This document shows, piece after piece, positions 26,921 through 35,053 of a stretch of 49,153 bases of DNA. A model generated the notes under the pieces. That model did not search any database. It saw only the letters and a list, made by a program, of their open reading frames with translations, and was not told the origin of the DNA. Origin of the DNA: Gordonia sp. 'Campus' (GTDB lineage Bacteria > Actinomycetota > Actinomycetes > Mycobacteriales > Mycobacteriaceae); contig NZ_JAKOIW010000013.1 of the NCBI RefSeq assembly GCF_022206305.1, positions 99,021 through 148,173 of the forward strand, read 5' to 3'. A program made the position numbers and the translations under genes. The first letter of the stretch is position 1. Each line of letters starts with the position of its first letter.

Positions 26921-27376
26921 TTAGCCGACGCTGTTGACGTCGAAGGTGAGGAGGGCGTAGGTGCCCATCGTGAGGACGAGGATCATCGACACGGCGAGCA
27001 GAACGTTCAGCCAGAAACGGGTCGAGTCCTTGCGGGAGTAATCGGCGATCACGGTGCGCACGCCGTTGCCGCCGTGCAGCTGGGCGAGCCACAGCATGGT
27101 CAGATCCCAGATCTGCCAGAAGGGCGAACTCCACCGCGCGGCGACGAACGAGGCGTCGATGCGGTGCACGCCGCCGTCCCAGGCCAGCATGATGAACATG
27201 TGGCCGATCGTCAGGACGACGAGCAGCAGGCCCGAGAAGCGCATGAACAGCCACGCGTTCTTCTCGAAGTTCCCGCCCTTGGGCTTACGGGGCGAGCGCG
27301 GGTTGTCCAGGCTCGCGGGACGGTCGTGTTGCGTACCGAGGGTCTTGGCGACACCGGTGGCTTCCGAGGTGGTCAT
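26921..27376 (-). CDS. sdhD: Succinate dehydrogenase membrane anchor subunit SdhD
   Basis: A 151-residue protein with a hydrophilic N-terminal tail of about 40 residues and three membrane helices (about 43-65, 83-105 and 122-145). LTIGHMFIML contains a likely heme-ligand histidine. The sequence around NAWLFMRFSGLLLVVL matches actinobacterial SdhD (Rv3317). It sits 12 bases after sdhC and 14 before sdhA. A family of this kind is too variable to assign quinone-site residues by eye. Confidence 0.92.
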   Translation of the reverse strand: MTTSEATGVAKTLGTQHDRPASLDNPRSPRKPKGGNFEKNAWLFMRFSGLLLVVLTIGHMFIMLAWDGGVHRIDASFVAARWSSPFWQIWDLTMLWLAQLHGGNGVRTVIADYSRKDSTRFWLNVLLAVSMILVLTMGTYALLTFDVNSVG

Positions 27377-27388
27377 CTCTGGTGTCTC

Positions 27389-27793
27389 CTACAGGTGGCT
27401 GAACATGATCTGCAGCAGGCGGACCGCGCCGGCACCGAAAGCGATGACGAACAAGGTCATGGCCACCCACAGCATCTGCCGCTGGTACTTGGGACCCTTG
27501 GACCAGAAGTCCACGAGGATCAGGCGCACGCCGTTGAAGGCGTGGAACAGGACGCATGCGACCAGGGCGATCTCCATGAGACCGATGAGTGGCGTCTTGT
27601 AGGTCTCGATGATCGCGTCGTACTGGTTGGGGTCGACGCGGATGACCGCGGTGTCCAGCACGTGCACGAACAGGAAGAAGAAGATGGTGACGCCCGTGAT
27701 GCGGTGGAGGACCCACGACCACATGCCGGGATCGCCGCGATACAGGGAACGTCTGCGCACCGGGTCGGGTGCGACTTCCATTGAGGTGCTCAT
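27389..27793 (-). CDS. sdhC: Succinate dehydrogenase cytochrome b556 subunit SdhC
   Basis: A 134-residue membrane anchor. MWSWVLHRITGVTIFFFLFVHVLD and LFHAFNGVRLILVDFW are the conserved SdhC blocks; the second holds the likely heme histidine. Three membrane helices are visible. The ATG at 27793 is chosen with GGAGG upstream (spacing about 12, rather long); ATG 27781 is possible. It is the first gene of sdhCDAB. A good IdeR-like box lies about 150 bases upstream in the gap shared with cdd. Confidence 0.93.
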   Translation of the reverse strand: MSTSMEVAPDPVRRRSLYRGDPGMWSWVLHRITGVTIFFFLFVHVLDTAVIRVDPNQYDAIIETYKTPLIGLMEIALVACVLFHAFNGVRLILVDFWSKGPKYQRQMLWVAMTLFVIAFGAGAVRLLQIMFSHL

Positions 27794-27939
27794 CGGGAAA
27801 CTGGCCTCCAACATCGTCGATGGACGCATCGAATCGGCATGCTCCGACTCGACCATGGACCCATAGAAAGAGACTCTAAACCCATGCTGACAGCGGTGGT
27901 AAATTGCCCGAACCGATCTGGGCGACAAGACATTACGAG

Positions 27940-27958
27940 TTAGGTTTGCCTTACCCAA
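27940..27958. promoter_or_regulatory. IdeR/DtxR-like iron box in the sdhC-cdd gap
   Basis: TTAGGTTTGCCTTACCCAA matches the IdeR consensus TTAGGTTAGGCTAACCTAA at 15 of 19 positions by hand count, with near-palindromic arms TTAGGT/ACCCAA. It is about 147 bases upstream of sdhC and 60 bases upstream of cdd. SdhA-D are iron- and heme-rich, so sdh is the more sensible target. Confidence 0.7.
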
Positions 27959-28017
27959 GCTTTGCGGTGATGAAGTTCCGATGAACGGCCGGTTACGCCG
28001 TGCGACAGGAGATCTAC

Positions 28018-28422
28018 GTGGTTGCCGAAATCGAGTGGAATATGTTGCGGGACAAAGCGAGAAGTGTCATCGGGCATGCATACGCCCCGTACTCCGGGTA
28101 TCCGGTCGGGGCGGCCGGCCTCACCGCCGAAGGGCATGTTGTCGCCGGGTGCAATGTGGAAAATGTCTCATACGGTCTGGGCGTCTGCGCCGAGGTCTCG
28201 CTGGTCGCGCAGCTGGTGAGCGGCGGCAACCGGACGCTGCGTGCGGTCAGCGTCTGTGACGCCCGCGGCGCGGCGCTGATGCCGTGCGGCCGGTGCCGTC
28301 AGGTGCTCCTGGAGTTCGGCGGACGCGAGTTGCTCATCGATCACCCCGACGGTCCCCGGACACTGGGTTCGTTGCTGCCCGATGCGTTCGGTCCCGACGA
28401 CCTGGCCGCGGTCCGCGCATGA
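28018..28422 (+). CDS. cdd: Cytidine deaminase
   Basis: A 134-residue zinc enzyme deaminating cytidine and deoxycytidine for pyrimidine salvage. Zinc ligands are Cys57 and Cys90/Cys93 (CAE and PCGRC), with Glu59 as catalytic base. AYAPYSGYPVGAAG and GCNVENVSYGLGVCAE are the homotetrameric-CDA signatures. GTG 28018 is chosen because AGGAG lies seven bases upstream; GTG 28000 would add six residues. The stop overlaps the deoA start (ATGA). Confidence 0.95.
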   Translation: MVAEIEWNMLRDKARSVIGHAYAPYSGYPVGAAGLTAEGHVVAGCNVENVSYGLGVCAEVSLVAQLVSGGNRTLRAVSVCDARGAALMPCGRCRQVLLEFGGRELLIDHPDGPRTLGSLLPDAFGPDDLAAVRA

Positions 28423-29750
28423 CCGGCACGGTCGACGACGCCATCCATGCCGTGTCGGTGATCGCGACCAAGCGCGGCGGCCAGGCGCTCGGTGACGCGC
28501 AGATCGCCTGGATGGTCGACGGTTACACCCATGGCGAGGTGGCGCCCGAACAGATGTCGGCGTTGTTGATGGCGATATACCTGCGCGGTATGAACAGGCA
28601 GGAGATCGCCTCCTGGACCCACGCCATGATCGACAGCGGGCGCCGGATGGACCTCTCCGGGTTGCGCCGCGACGGACGGCCCCTGGTGACGGTGGACAAA
28701 CACTCGACCGGCGGCGTGGGCGACAAGATCACGCTCCCACTCACCCCGCTCGTCGCGTCCTTCGGCGTCGCCGTCCCGCAACTGTCGGGCCGGGGGCTCG
28801 GTCACACAGGCGGCACACTCGACAAGCTCGAATCCATTCCGGGGTGGCGGGCCGAGGTCGGCATTGACGACATGATCGCCCAACTCGAGCGGGTGGGGGC
28901 GGTCATCTGTGCCGCCGGCGCGGATCTCGCGCCGGCCGACCGCAAGCTGTACGCCTTGCGTGACGTCACCGGCACCGTCGAATCCATCCCGCTGCTGGCC
29001 TCGTCGATCATGAGCAAGAAGATCGCCGAGGGCACCGGCGCGCTGGTGTTGGACGTGAAGACCGGATCGGGTGCCTTCCTCCCCGACGAGGACGACGCCC
29101 GCGAACTCGCCTCGACCATGGTCGAACTCGGCCACGACGCGGGAGTGGACACACGCGCGGTCATCACCGACATGAGCACGCCGCTCGGACGGGCGGTCGG
29201 GAACGCGGTCGAGGTCGCGGAATCGGTGGAGGTCCTCGCCGGCGGTGGGCCCTCTGACGTCGTCGAACTGACCTTGGCGTTGGCGCGCGAGATGCTCGAC
29301 GCCGCGGGGCTGCCCGACACCGATCCCGCCAGCCACCTCGCCGACGGTCGGGCGATGGACTCGTGGCGGTCGATGATCGCGGCGCAGGGCGGCGATCCGG
29401 ACGCCCCGCTGCCGGTCGCCCGGCATCGCGACGACGTGTCGGCCGACCGCGACGGCGTCGTCACCGGTATGGACGCACGATCGGTCGGCGACGCCGCCTG
29501 GCGGCTCGGCGGTGGGCGCTCGAAGCCGGGGGAGGCCGTCGCCGCGGAGGCCGGTGTGATCATCCATGCCAAGCCCGGCGACCGGGTGCGCGCCGGTCAA
29601 CCGCTCTTCACCTTGCACACGCGGGACGAATCCCGGCTGGCAGGGGCACGGGCATGCCTCGACGCTGCGGTGACGATCGACGATCCGGCCGGCGATGTCG
29701 GCGCGCACAGCCGCCCCCTGATCGTCGATCACGTTAGGTTCACACCATGA
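28419..29750 (+). CDS. deoA: Thymidine phosphorylase
   Basis: A 443-residue pyrimidine-nucleoside phosphorylase splitting thymidine/deoxyuridine with phosphate to free base and deoxyribose-1-phosphate. The phosphate loop is in [16 protein letters not shown] (about residues 90-105), the thymine-binding segment is around [18 protein letters not shown], and KTGSGAF is conserved. The C-terminal PYNP domain is present ([20 protein letters not shown]). The ATG overlaps the cdd stop and its own stop overlaps add, so cdd-deoA-add are translationally coupled. Confidence 0.96.
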   Translation: MTGTVDDAIHAVSVIATKRGGQALGDAQIAWMVDGYTHGEVAPEQMSALLMAIYLRGMNRQEIASWTHAMIDSGRRMDLSGLRRDGRPLVTVDKHSTGGVGDKITLPLTPLVASFGVAVPQLSGRGLGHTGGTLDKLESIPGWRAEVGIDDMIAQLERVGAVICAAGADLAPADRKLYALRDVTGTVESIPLLASSIMSKKIAEGTGALVLDVKTGSGAFLPDEDDARELASTMVELGHDAGVDTRAVITDMSTPLGRAVGNAVEVAESVEVLAGGGPSDVVELTLALAREMLDAAGLPDTDPASHLADGRAMDSWRSMIAAQGGDPDAPLPVARHRDDVSADRDGVVTGMDARSVGDAAWRLGGGRSKPGEAVAAEAGVIIHAKPGDRVRAGQPLFTLHTRDESRLAGARACLDAAVTIDDPAGDVGAHSRPLIVDHVRFTP

Positions 29751-30877
29751 CGACGCTGACGCCGGCGAACATCTCCCTCGCACCCAAGGTCCTACTGCAC
29801 GATCACCTCGACGGCGGGTTGCGGCCCGCGACTGTCCTCGAGCTGGCCCGGGAGGTCGGCTATGACGGGCTGCCCACCGACGCCGACGGTCACCCGATCG
29901 ACGACGCCGCCACCCTCGCGCAGTGGTTTCGCGAAGCTGCTGACAGTGGGTCCCTCGAGCGGTACCTGGAGACCTTCTCCCACACCGTGGCGGTGATGCA
30001 GACGGCGCCCGCGCTCGAACGCGTCGCGCGGGAGTGCGTGGCCGACCTCGCCGATGACGGTGTCGTCTACGCCGAGGTCCGGTATGCCCCCGAACAGCAT
30101 CTCGAAGGAGGGCTGGACCTCGACGAGGTGGTGCAGGCGGTGTTGCGCGGCTTCGCCGACGGCGAGGCAGAAGCGGCCGCCCGGGGCAAGAACATCACGG
30201 TGCGATGCCTCGTGACCGCCATGCGCCACGCGGCCCGGTCACGCGAGATCGCCGAACTCGCCGTGCGGTACCGCGACCGCGGCGTCGTCGGATTCGACAT
30301 CGCCGGTGCGGAGGCCGGGCACCCGCCGACCCGCCATCTCGACGCCTTCGAGTACATGCGTGCCAACAGCGCGCCGTTCACGATCCACGCGGGCGAGGCG
30401 TTCGGCCTGCCGTCGATCCATGAGGCGATCGGCTTCTGCGGGACTGATCGCCTGGGGCACGGCGTCCGCGTCTTCGACGACATCGAGTTGCCCGCGGGCG
30501 TCGATCTCGCGGCACACTCCTTCGCCGGCGCACGACTGGGCCAGATCGCGAACGTGGTGCGCGACAAGCGGATTCCGCTCGAGTTGTGCCCCAGCTCGAA
30601 TGTCCAGACGGGGGCGGTCGCCTCGCTCGCCGAGCATCCCTTCAACGTGCTCGCGCGGCTGCGGTTCCGCGTGACGGTGAACACCGACAACCGGCTCATG
30701 TCCGACACCACGATGAGCAAGGAGTTCGGATTGCTCGCCGAGCAGTTCGGCTACGGCTGGGCCGACTTCGAGCGCTTCACCGTCAATGCCATGAAGTCGG
30801 CGTTCATCCACTTCGACGAACGCCTCGCGTTCATCGACGACGTCATCAAGCCCGGATACGCGGTGCTGCTGGGCTGA
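29747..30877 (+). CDS. add: Adenosine deaminase
   Basis: A 376-residue TIM-barrel zinc hydrolase deaminating (deoxy)adenosine to (deoxy)inosine. Metal ligands His18 and His20 are in [19 protein letters not shown] holds the next histidine and catalytic Glu, GHGVRVFDD the next, and NTDNR the last Asp. It is the third gene of the cdd-deoA-add operon (ATGA overlap). Its product inosine can be split by the pnp product encoded 6 kb away. It converges on the next gene. Confidence 0.96.
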   Translation: MTTLTPANISLAPKVLLHDHLDGGLRPATVLELAREVGYDGLPTDADGHPIDDAATLAQWFREAADSGSLERYLETFSHTVAVMQTAPALERVARECVADLADDGVVYAEVRYAPEQHLEGGLDLDEVVQAVLRGFADGEAEAAARGKNITVRCLVTAMRHAARSREIAELAVRYRDRGVVGFDIAGAEAGHPPTRHLDAFEYMRANSAPFTIHAGEAFGLPSIHEAIGFCGTDRLGHGVRVFDDIELPAGVDLAAHSFAGARLGQIANVVRDKRIPLELCPSSNVQTGAVASLAEHPFNVLARLRFRVTVNTDNRLMSDTTMSKEFGLLAEQFGYGWADFERFTVNAMKSAFIHFDERLAFIDDVIKPGYAVLLG

Positions 30878-30900
30878 CGGTTCGGCGCCGGCTCGGGCCG

Positions 30901-32208
30901 TCAGCCCTTCTTGGTGAGTCGGGCCTCGAAGTCGTGCTCGAGCGCCCGCCACGCCTCGGCCTCGTTCTCGAACGGACCGCTGGGGGCCATGCGCTTGGGG
31001 TCGGGGTTCACCGTGTAGTCCACGAACCATCCCAGCGGCGTCGTCGTGCCGAGGGCCTCGTTCACGGTGTCGTCGCCGGCGTAGTCGGCGGCGTCGGTGA
31101 ACAGTTCGACGGCGAGGTCGAGCTGGTCACGGTCCATCCGTCGGGGTCCGTCGATGATGTCGTCGGCGAGGCCGGGCAGGACGTAGACGTTGTCGTCGAT
31201 GACGTCGAACTCGAGTGAGCCGTCGGTGGCCTCGGTGCGGACCTGTTCGAACGTCGACAGATCCGCGAGATCGTGGGCGTTGTCGTCGGCGAGGAACCGC
31301 GACAACGCGCGTGCGGAGGAGAACACGAAGATCTTCCCCTTGTCGCCGAGGAAGACCGGGTCGTCGCCGAGGTAGCAGCGCAGCGTCAGGTACTCGCCCG
31401 CGCTGGTGACGATCCGGATGGGGTCGATGCCGACGGCCGCCCAGAAATCGTCGTCGTCGTAGTCATCCGCGTCCTCGTCGTCCACGTCGTCTTCGTCCAC
31501 GTCGTCTTCGTCGACGTCCGTGTCGTCGTCATCCGTGTCGTCGGCGGAATCGTCCGCGCCGACGATCTCGATGTCGTCATCGGTCGGTTCGTCTTCGTCC
31601 TCGGCGGAAGCGGCGGCCTCCAGTTCGGCTTCGGCGGTCTCGACGGCCTTGGCGTCGACCTTCGGAGTGGAGATGACCCCGTCGATGGCATCGAGCACAT
31701 CGTCCCAGTGCTTGGCGATGAGGCGTCCGATGCGCACCCACAGATCGGCGCCCTCGCGGCCGTCGAAGTTGCGGGTTCCGGTCGTGACGGCGCCGACGAT
31801 GGGGTTGCCGTTGAAGAACTTGGTGACCGGGGTCAGCTCGCAGACCTCCCCGAGGATGCGCACGATCTCGAGCGCGTCCTCGAGTTCGGCGATGACTTCC
31901 GGGGTGGGGTCCTCGGCGGCCAGTTCGGGTACGCCGACGAGGTCGTAGCTGTGGCGTTCGTCGGGCACGAGTTCGTCGGCCTGGAGACCGACGACCGTGG
32001 ACCACGCCGGGTGCTCGACGAGATCGTTGTCGTCGCTGTTGCGGATGAACGCGGCGAGCTCGGCGACACCGGGCAGCACGTAGAGATCCTCGTCGAGTCC
32101 GAGGAAGGCCTCCCACTCGTCGTCACCCTCGCGCCAGCGAGGTGCCCACAGTGTGAAGCTGTTTCCGTCGGTGAGTCCGAGCTCAATCGGGACGATGTCT
32201 CCGGCCAT
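30901..32208 (-). CDS. Conserved actinobacterial protein with acidic insert (Rv3311-like)
   Basis: A 435-residue cytoplasmic-looking protein. The N-terminal half (LWAPRWREGDDEWEAFLG, FFNGNP, WDDVLDAIDGVISTP) matches my recollection of M. tuberculosis Rv3311, of unknown function. Residues about 205-265 are almost all Asp/Glu. The C-terminal domain repeats features of the N-terminal one: EYLTLRCYLGDDPVFLGDKGKIFVF with a later VYVLPGLAD echoes an early LYVLPGVAE, suggesting an internal duplication around the acidic linker. No catalytic motif is recognised. The ATG at 32208 has TAGGCT plus eight bases upstream, a leaderless arrangement. Confidence 0.75.
   Translation of the reverse strand: MAGDIVPIELGLTDGNSFTLWAPRWREGDDEWEAFLGLDEDLYVLPGVAELAAFIRNSDDNDLVEHPAWSTVVGLQADELVPDERHSYDLVGVPELAAEDPTPEVIAELEDALEIVRILGEVCELTPVTKFFNGNPIVGAVTTGTRNFDGREGADLWVRIGRLIAKHWDDVLDAIDGVISTPKVDAKAVETAEAELEAAASAEDEDEPTDDDIEIVGADDSADDTDDDDTDVDEDDVDEDDVDDEDADDYDDDDFWAAVGIDPIRIVTSAGEYLTLRCYLGDDPVFLGDKGKIFVFSSARALSRFLADDNAHDLADLSTFEQVRTEATDGSLEFDVIDDNVYVLPGLADDIIDGPRRMDRDQLDLAVELFTDAADYAGDDTVNEALGTTTPLGWFVDYTVNPDPKRMAPSGPFENEAEAWRALEHDFEARLTKKG
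31440..31560 (-). repeat. Asp-codon low-complexity tract
   Basis: On the plus strand GTCGTC, GTCTTCGTC and GTCCACGTC triplets repeat in this stretch, encoding runs of Asp with Val and Glu on the minus strand (for example DVDEDDVDEDDVDDED). A 15-base unit CACGTCGTCTTCGTC appears at least twice in tandem. Such tracts can change length by slippage. Confidence 0.7.
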
Positions 32209-32332
32209 GGGGACACAGCCTAGCGATTGTCGACGCCGATTCCAGTAGTGACCCCACAGACTCCCGGTGGTCTGCGGACGACGAATGGATGAACGCCCGC
32301 GACATCGACGACGACGGTTGCGGGTACGGCTG

Positions 32333-33286
32333 TCATCGCGGGCGGAAGAAGCCCTCGAAGGTCTGGTCGAGGTTCGACGTCCGTACCGGCGAAACACTCA
32401 CCGGGTCACCGGCTTCCACCATCTGGTCGTTTCCGATGTACATGGCGACGTGCCCGGACCACACCGCGAGATCGCCCGGTTGCAGCTGGGCCCGCGACAC
32501 CTGGATGCCTGCGGTGTCCTGCTCTTGGGCCAGGCGCGGGAGATCGAGGCCGGCCTGTCGGTAGGCCCATTGGGTCAGACCGCTGCAATCGAACCCGTCC
32601 GGTGTGGTGCCACCCCACACGTAGGGGACTCCGCGCTGGCTCAACGCCGCACGTACCGCGGTGGCGGCCCGTTGGTCGGGTGCGTAGGCCACCGAACCGT
32701 CCGGGAGCGTGACGGGGACACCACCGCGGACGGGGGTGGTGGACAGTCCGCTCGCCGGGTCGGCGACCGTCACCTCGGCAGGCGCGGTGTGTCGGGCCAA
32801 CGCGGTCATCGCCTCGGTGTCCGACCGGAGGTCTGCCCGCGCCCGGCTCACGGTCGCGATTCCCCGCCCGATGTGATCGATCGCCACGGGGAGGATCGCC
32901 AGGAGGCCCGCCGGCGTGATCGGACCGCCCGCCAGCGCGCGGGCGGAACGGTCGAAGGAGTCCACGAGCTCGTCGAGATGCACCGCTGCGGCAAGGACCG
33001 TGCGGCTCGCTCCGTCGACGAGACGGGCGAAGTCGTCGGCGCTCTCGGCGAGCCCGGTCATGGTCTGGTGCAGCGCCCCGGCCGCATCGCCGGCGCCGGC
33101 CCCGCCGGCGCCCTCCCAGGTGGTGAGGACCGTATCGGTGGCCGAGACGGAGCGACGACGTGCGGACTCCACGGTGCCGGCGGCGATGCGAAGGGTCTCG
33201 GCGGGATTCCCGGGCGTCAGCACGCCGGTACCGAGCGCATCGACGAGCCTGCGCAGCGGTTCGATGAGGAGCTCGACGCCGATCAC
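32333..33286 (-). CDS. NlpC/P60 peptidoglycan endopeptidase with WXG100-like helical domain
   Basis: A 317-residue protein. Residues about 10-165 are helical with a W57-E58-G59 turn, as in WXG100/ESX-type proteins. The C-terminal NlpC/P60 domain (about 205-317) has Cys234 in DGFDCSG, His279 in GHVAMYIG and Glu291 in MVEAGDP, equivalent to the Cys-His-Glu triad of RipA. The His-Glu spacing of 12 is the same. No signal peptide is seen, so export by a type VII system is inferred. The GTG start overlaps the stop of the upstream EspC-like gene (GTGA). It may be a cell-wall hydrolase or an interbacterial toxin; no immunity-like gene is obvious. Confidence 0.8.
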   Translation of the reverse strand: MIGVELLIEPLRRLVDALGTGVLTPGNPAETLRIAAGTVESARRRSVSATDTVLTTWEGAGGAGAGDAAGALHQTMTGLAESADDFARLVDGASRTVLAAAVHLDELVDSFDRSARALAGGPITPAGLLAILPVAIDHIGRGIATVSRARADLRSDTEAMTALARHTAPAEVTVADPASGLSTTPVRGGVPVTLPDGSVAYAPDQRAATAVRAALSQRGVPYVWGGTTPDGFDCSGLTQWAYRQAGLDLPRLAQEQDTAGIQVSRAQLQPGDLAVWSGHVAMYIGNDQMVEAGDPVSVSPVRTSNLDQTFEGFFRPR

Positions 33287-33678
33287 AGGGTCAGCTCCCG
33301 GTCGGCCGCTGCGCAGTCGCAGTCGACGTAGGCGGCATCGGCGGATCGGGTGGCCGCCGAGATCTGACCAGAACGCGCCGCGATGGCGTCGGTGGTGCGT
33401 CGGTGAGCCTGGAGGAATTCGGCGACGGCGGCGAGGAACTCGGCGCCGATCAGGCCGAAGGTGACAGCCAACTCGACCAGATCGTTCGACTCGTCGCTGC
33501 GCCGGCCCTCGAGGAGGGCCGCGTTGTCCCGATGCGTATCGGCGAAGGTTTGCAGGGCCACGGGATCGGTGCGGAGACGAAGAGGTGCCGGATGGTCCGG
33601 CCCCGGTGCGGGGGATGCGGCGGGTGAGGGGAACGGGCTCATGGGTTTCAGACGCTGCGCGACGCCGACGGGTTCCAT
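33283..33678 (-). CDS. EspC-like small protein, likely type VII secretion partner
   Basis: A 131-residue protein with a Pro-rich start ([17 protein letters not shown]). Its body opens [26 protein letters not shown] and is a long helical hairpin, resembling EspC/ESX-associated proteins (PF10824), which begin with a VDP-aaL pattern. ATG 33678 is taken; ATG 33642 (MSPFPSPAA) is an equally good alternative, and neither has a ribosome site. It overlaps the WXG-NlpC/P60 gene by four bases, so the two products are probably made together and may be secreted as a pair. Confidence 0.6.
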   Translation of the reverse strand: MEPVGVAQRLKPMSPFPSPAASPAPGPDHPAPLRLRTDPVALQTFADTHRDNAALLEGRRSDESNDLVELAVTFGLIGAEFLAAVAEFLQAHRRTTDAIAARSGQISAATRSADAAYVDCDCAAADRELTL

Positions 33679-33807
33679 CGTTTTGTCGGAAGGCGCTCGT
33701 GCTCACGGAGTCGTCGTCCTGTCCGCAGGTGCTCGTCCGGGCGCGGAGTGAGACGGGGGGATGACCAAGCCGCACGCGCGTCCCGTCCAGGAAATAGGGT
33801 GGTCGCC

Positions 33808-34437
33808 ATGGATTGCCTGATCGTCGACCATCCCCTCGCGGCCGCGCGGCTGACCACCATGCGGAACGAGAACACCGACAACGCCGGGTTCCGGGGCGCC
33901 TTGTCGGACCTCACGCAGATGCTGATCTACGAGGCCCTCGCGGACGCTCCGCGCGCCGACGTCGTGATCAACACCCCGTTGACCTCCCACACCGGGTCGC
34001 GGCTGGCGGCCCCGCCGCTGCTGGTGCCGGTGTTGCGCGCCGGACTCGGCATGGTGGAGCAGGCTCACGCGATGGTCCCGGAGGCACACGTCGGATTCGT
34101 CGGTCTCGCACGCGACGAGGAGACCGCACAGCCGGTGCCATATCTCGAGTCGCTGCCCGAGGACCTGGCGGGGAGGCCGGTGTTCGTTCTCGACCCCATG
34201 CTCGCAACAGGCGGGTCGATGCTGCACACCATCGAGCTGCTCGTCGCCCGCAACGCCACCGACATCACCGCGGTGTGCGTTGTCGCGGCACCGGAAGGTG
34301 TTGCTGCTCTGGAGAATTCAGGCCACCCGTGCCGCCTCGTGGTGGCCGCCGTGGACGAGGGCCTCAACGACGTCAACTACATCGTCCCCGGACTCGGTGA
34401 CGCCGGTGACCGGCAGTTCGGTCCGCGATACTCGTAG
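33808..34437 (+). CDS. upp: Uracil phosphoribosyltransferase
   Basis: A 209-residue enzyme making UMP from uracil and [16 protein letters not shown] (about residues 129-140) is the PRPP loop; PVLRAGLGM and the C-terminal [15 protein letters not shown] are diagnostic of UPRT. The ATG at 33808 follows TAGGGT (33795-33800) by seven bases, a leaderless arrangement. Uracil released by the nearby cytidine deaminase/thymidine phosphorylase pathway can be recovered here. It is divergent from the EspC-like gene. Confidence 0.96.
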   Translation: MDCLIVDHPLAAARLTTMRNENTDNAGFRGALSDLTQMLIYEALADAPRADVVINTPLTSHTGSRLAAPPLLVPVLRAGLGMVEQAHAMVPEAHVGFVGLARDEETAQPVPYLESLPEDLAGRPVFVLDPMLATGGSMLHTIELLVARNATDITAVCVVAAPEGVAALENSGHPCRLVVAAVDEGLNDVNYIVPGLGDAGDRQFGPRYS

Positions 34438-35024
34438 GGCTAATGGGTTTGTTTCGCCGGGGTTGCGTCGATAGCAACACCTGGGCGGGCGGGTATGGTC
34501 TGCACCGAGATGCGGGTGCGTTCGTGGAGACTCGCCCGTAGAGCAGGGACCCGCTCTACCGATACTTCGGCAAACCTGGTGCGCCGCGCGGCGGTGACCC
34601 ATGCGATTGACCCGCTGCAGGAAAACCATTCATTTGGAGCGCATCCCGTCATTGTCCGGTGCATGGCTCTGTCGACGTCATGTGGCGGGTCGCACCCGTG
34701 GTCGATCGCTGTCGCACCGGGCCGACTCCGAATCGAAGAATTCTTCTTTGCGTCGATCGCAAGTACCCACGGTTCCAACTATGAGGGCGCAACCCGACCA
34801 CTGCGGCAGCCATCACCGAACCAAGAGTCGCGGGGAGCGGTACGGAAGGGACGCATCCTCGGCGAGGTTCGCCTCGGTCTGAACAATAGATCCACCACTT
34901 TTGGATAAGAAACGAAACGGGTGGGACAGGAGTTCACCACAGTTGTCGTTCTGAGTCGGCTGCGCCGATTTCGACTATGCGGCAACACCTTCCGAAATCA
35001 AGGGCTTGTGGAAAGTCCTCGTAG
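34438..35024. other. Gene-free stretch of lower GC between upp and the HNH gene
   Basis: About 590 bases without a convincing gene. The longest frame (34495-34908, plus) has no ribosome site, no leaderless -10 and no recognisable protein. GC is visibly lower than in neighbouring genes. Two small structures are seen: GTAGAGC/GCTCTAC pairing at 34538-34544 and 34553-34559, and the perfect palindrome GAAGAATTCTTC at 34735-34746. The stretch may be the remnant left when the HNH gene was inserted or a neighbour was lost. Confidence 0.6.
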
Positions 35025-35047
35025 TCGAACGCATGTTCCCGTACAGT
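35025..35047 (+). promoter_or_regulatory. LexA (SOS)-like box and -10 of the HNH gene
   Basis: TCGAACGCATGTTCCC at 35025-35040 matches the SOS consensus TCGAAC-N4-GTTCGA at 10 of 12 fixed positions. TACAGT at 35042-35047 is a -10 element, followed by six bases and the ATG. The order and spacing are the same as in front of dnaE2 in this window. Confidence 0.75.
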
Positions 35048-35053
35048 GGAGTC

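Noticed and set aside
27285..27376. Longer SdhA and SdhC starts in the same frames
   Set aside because: Extensions overlap the neighbouring sdh genes or lack similarity, while strong ribosome sites and homology support 26906 for sdhA and 27793 for sdhC.
31440..31560. Asp-codon repeats as a CRISPR-like array
   Set aside because: The repeats are short, without spacers, and in frame with a coding sequence.
34495..34908. A 137-codon frame in the lower-GC gap between upp and the HNH gene
   Set aside because: Composition does not look coding, and there is no ribosome site, leaderless -10 or known motif.
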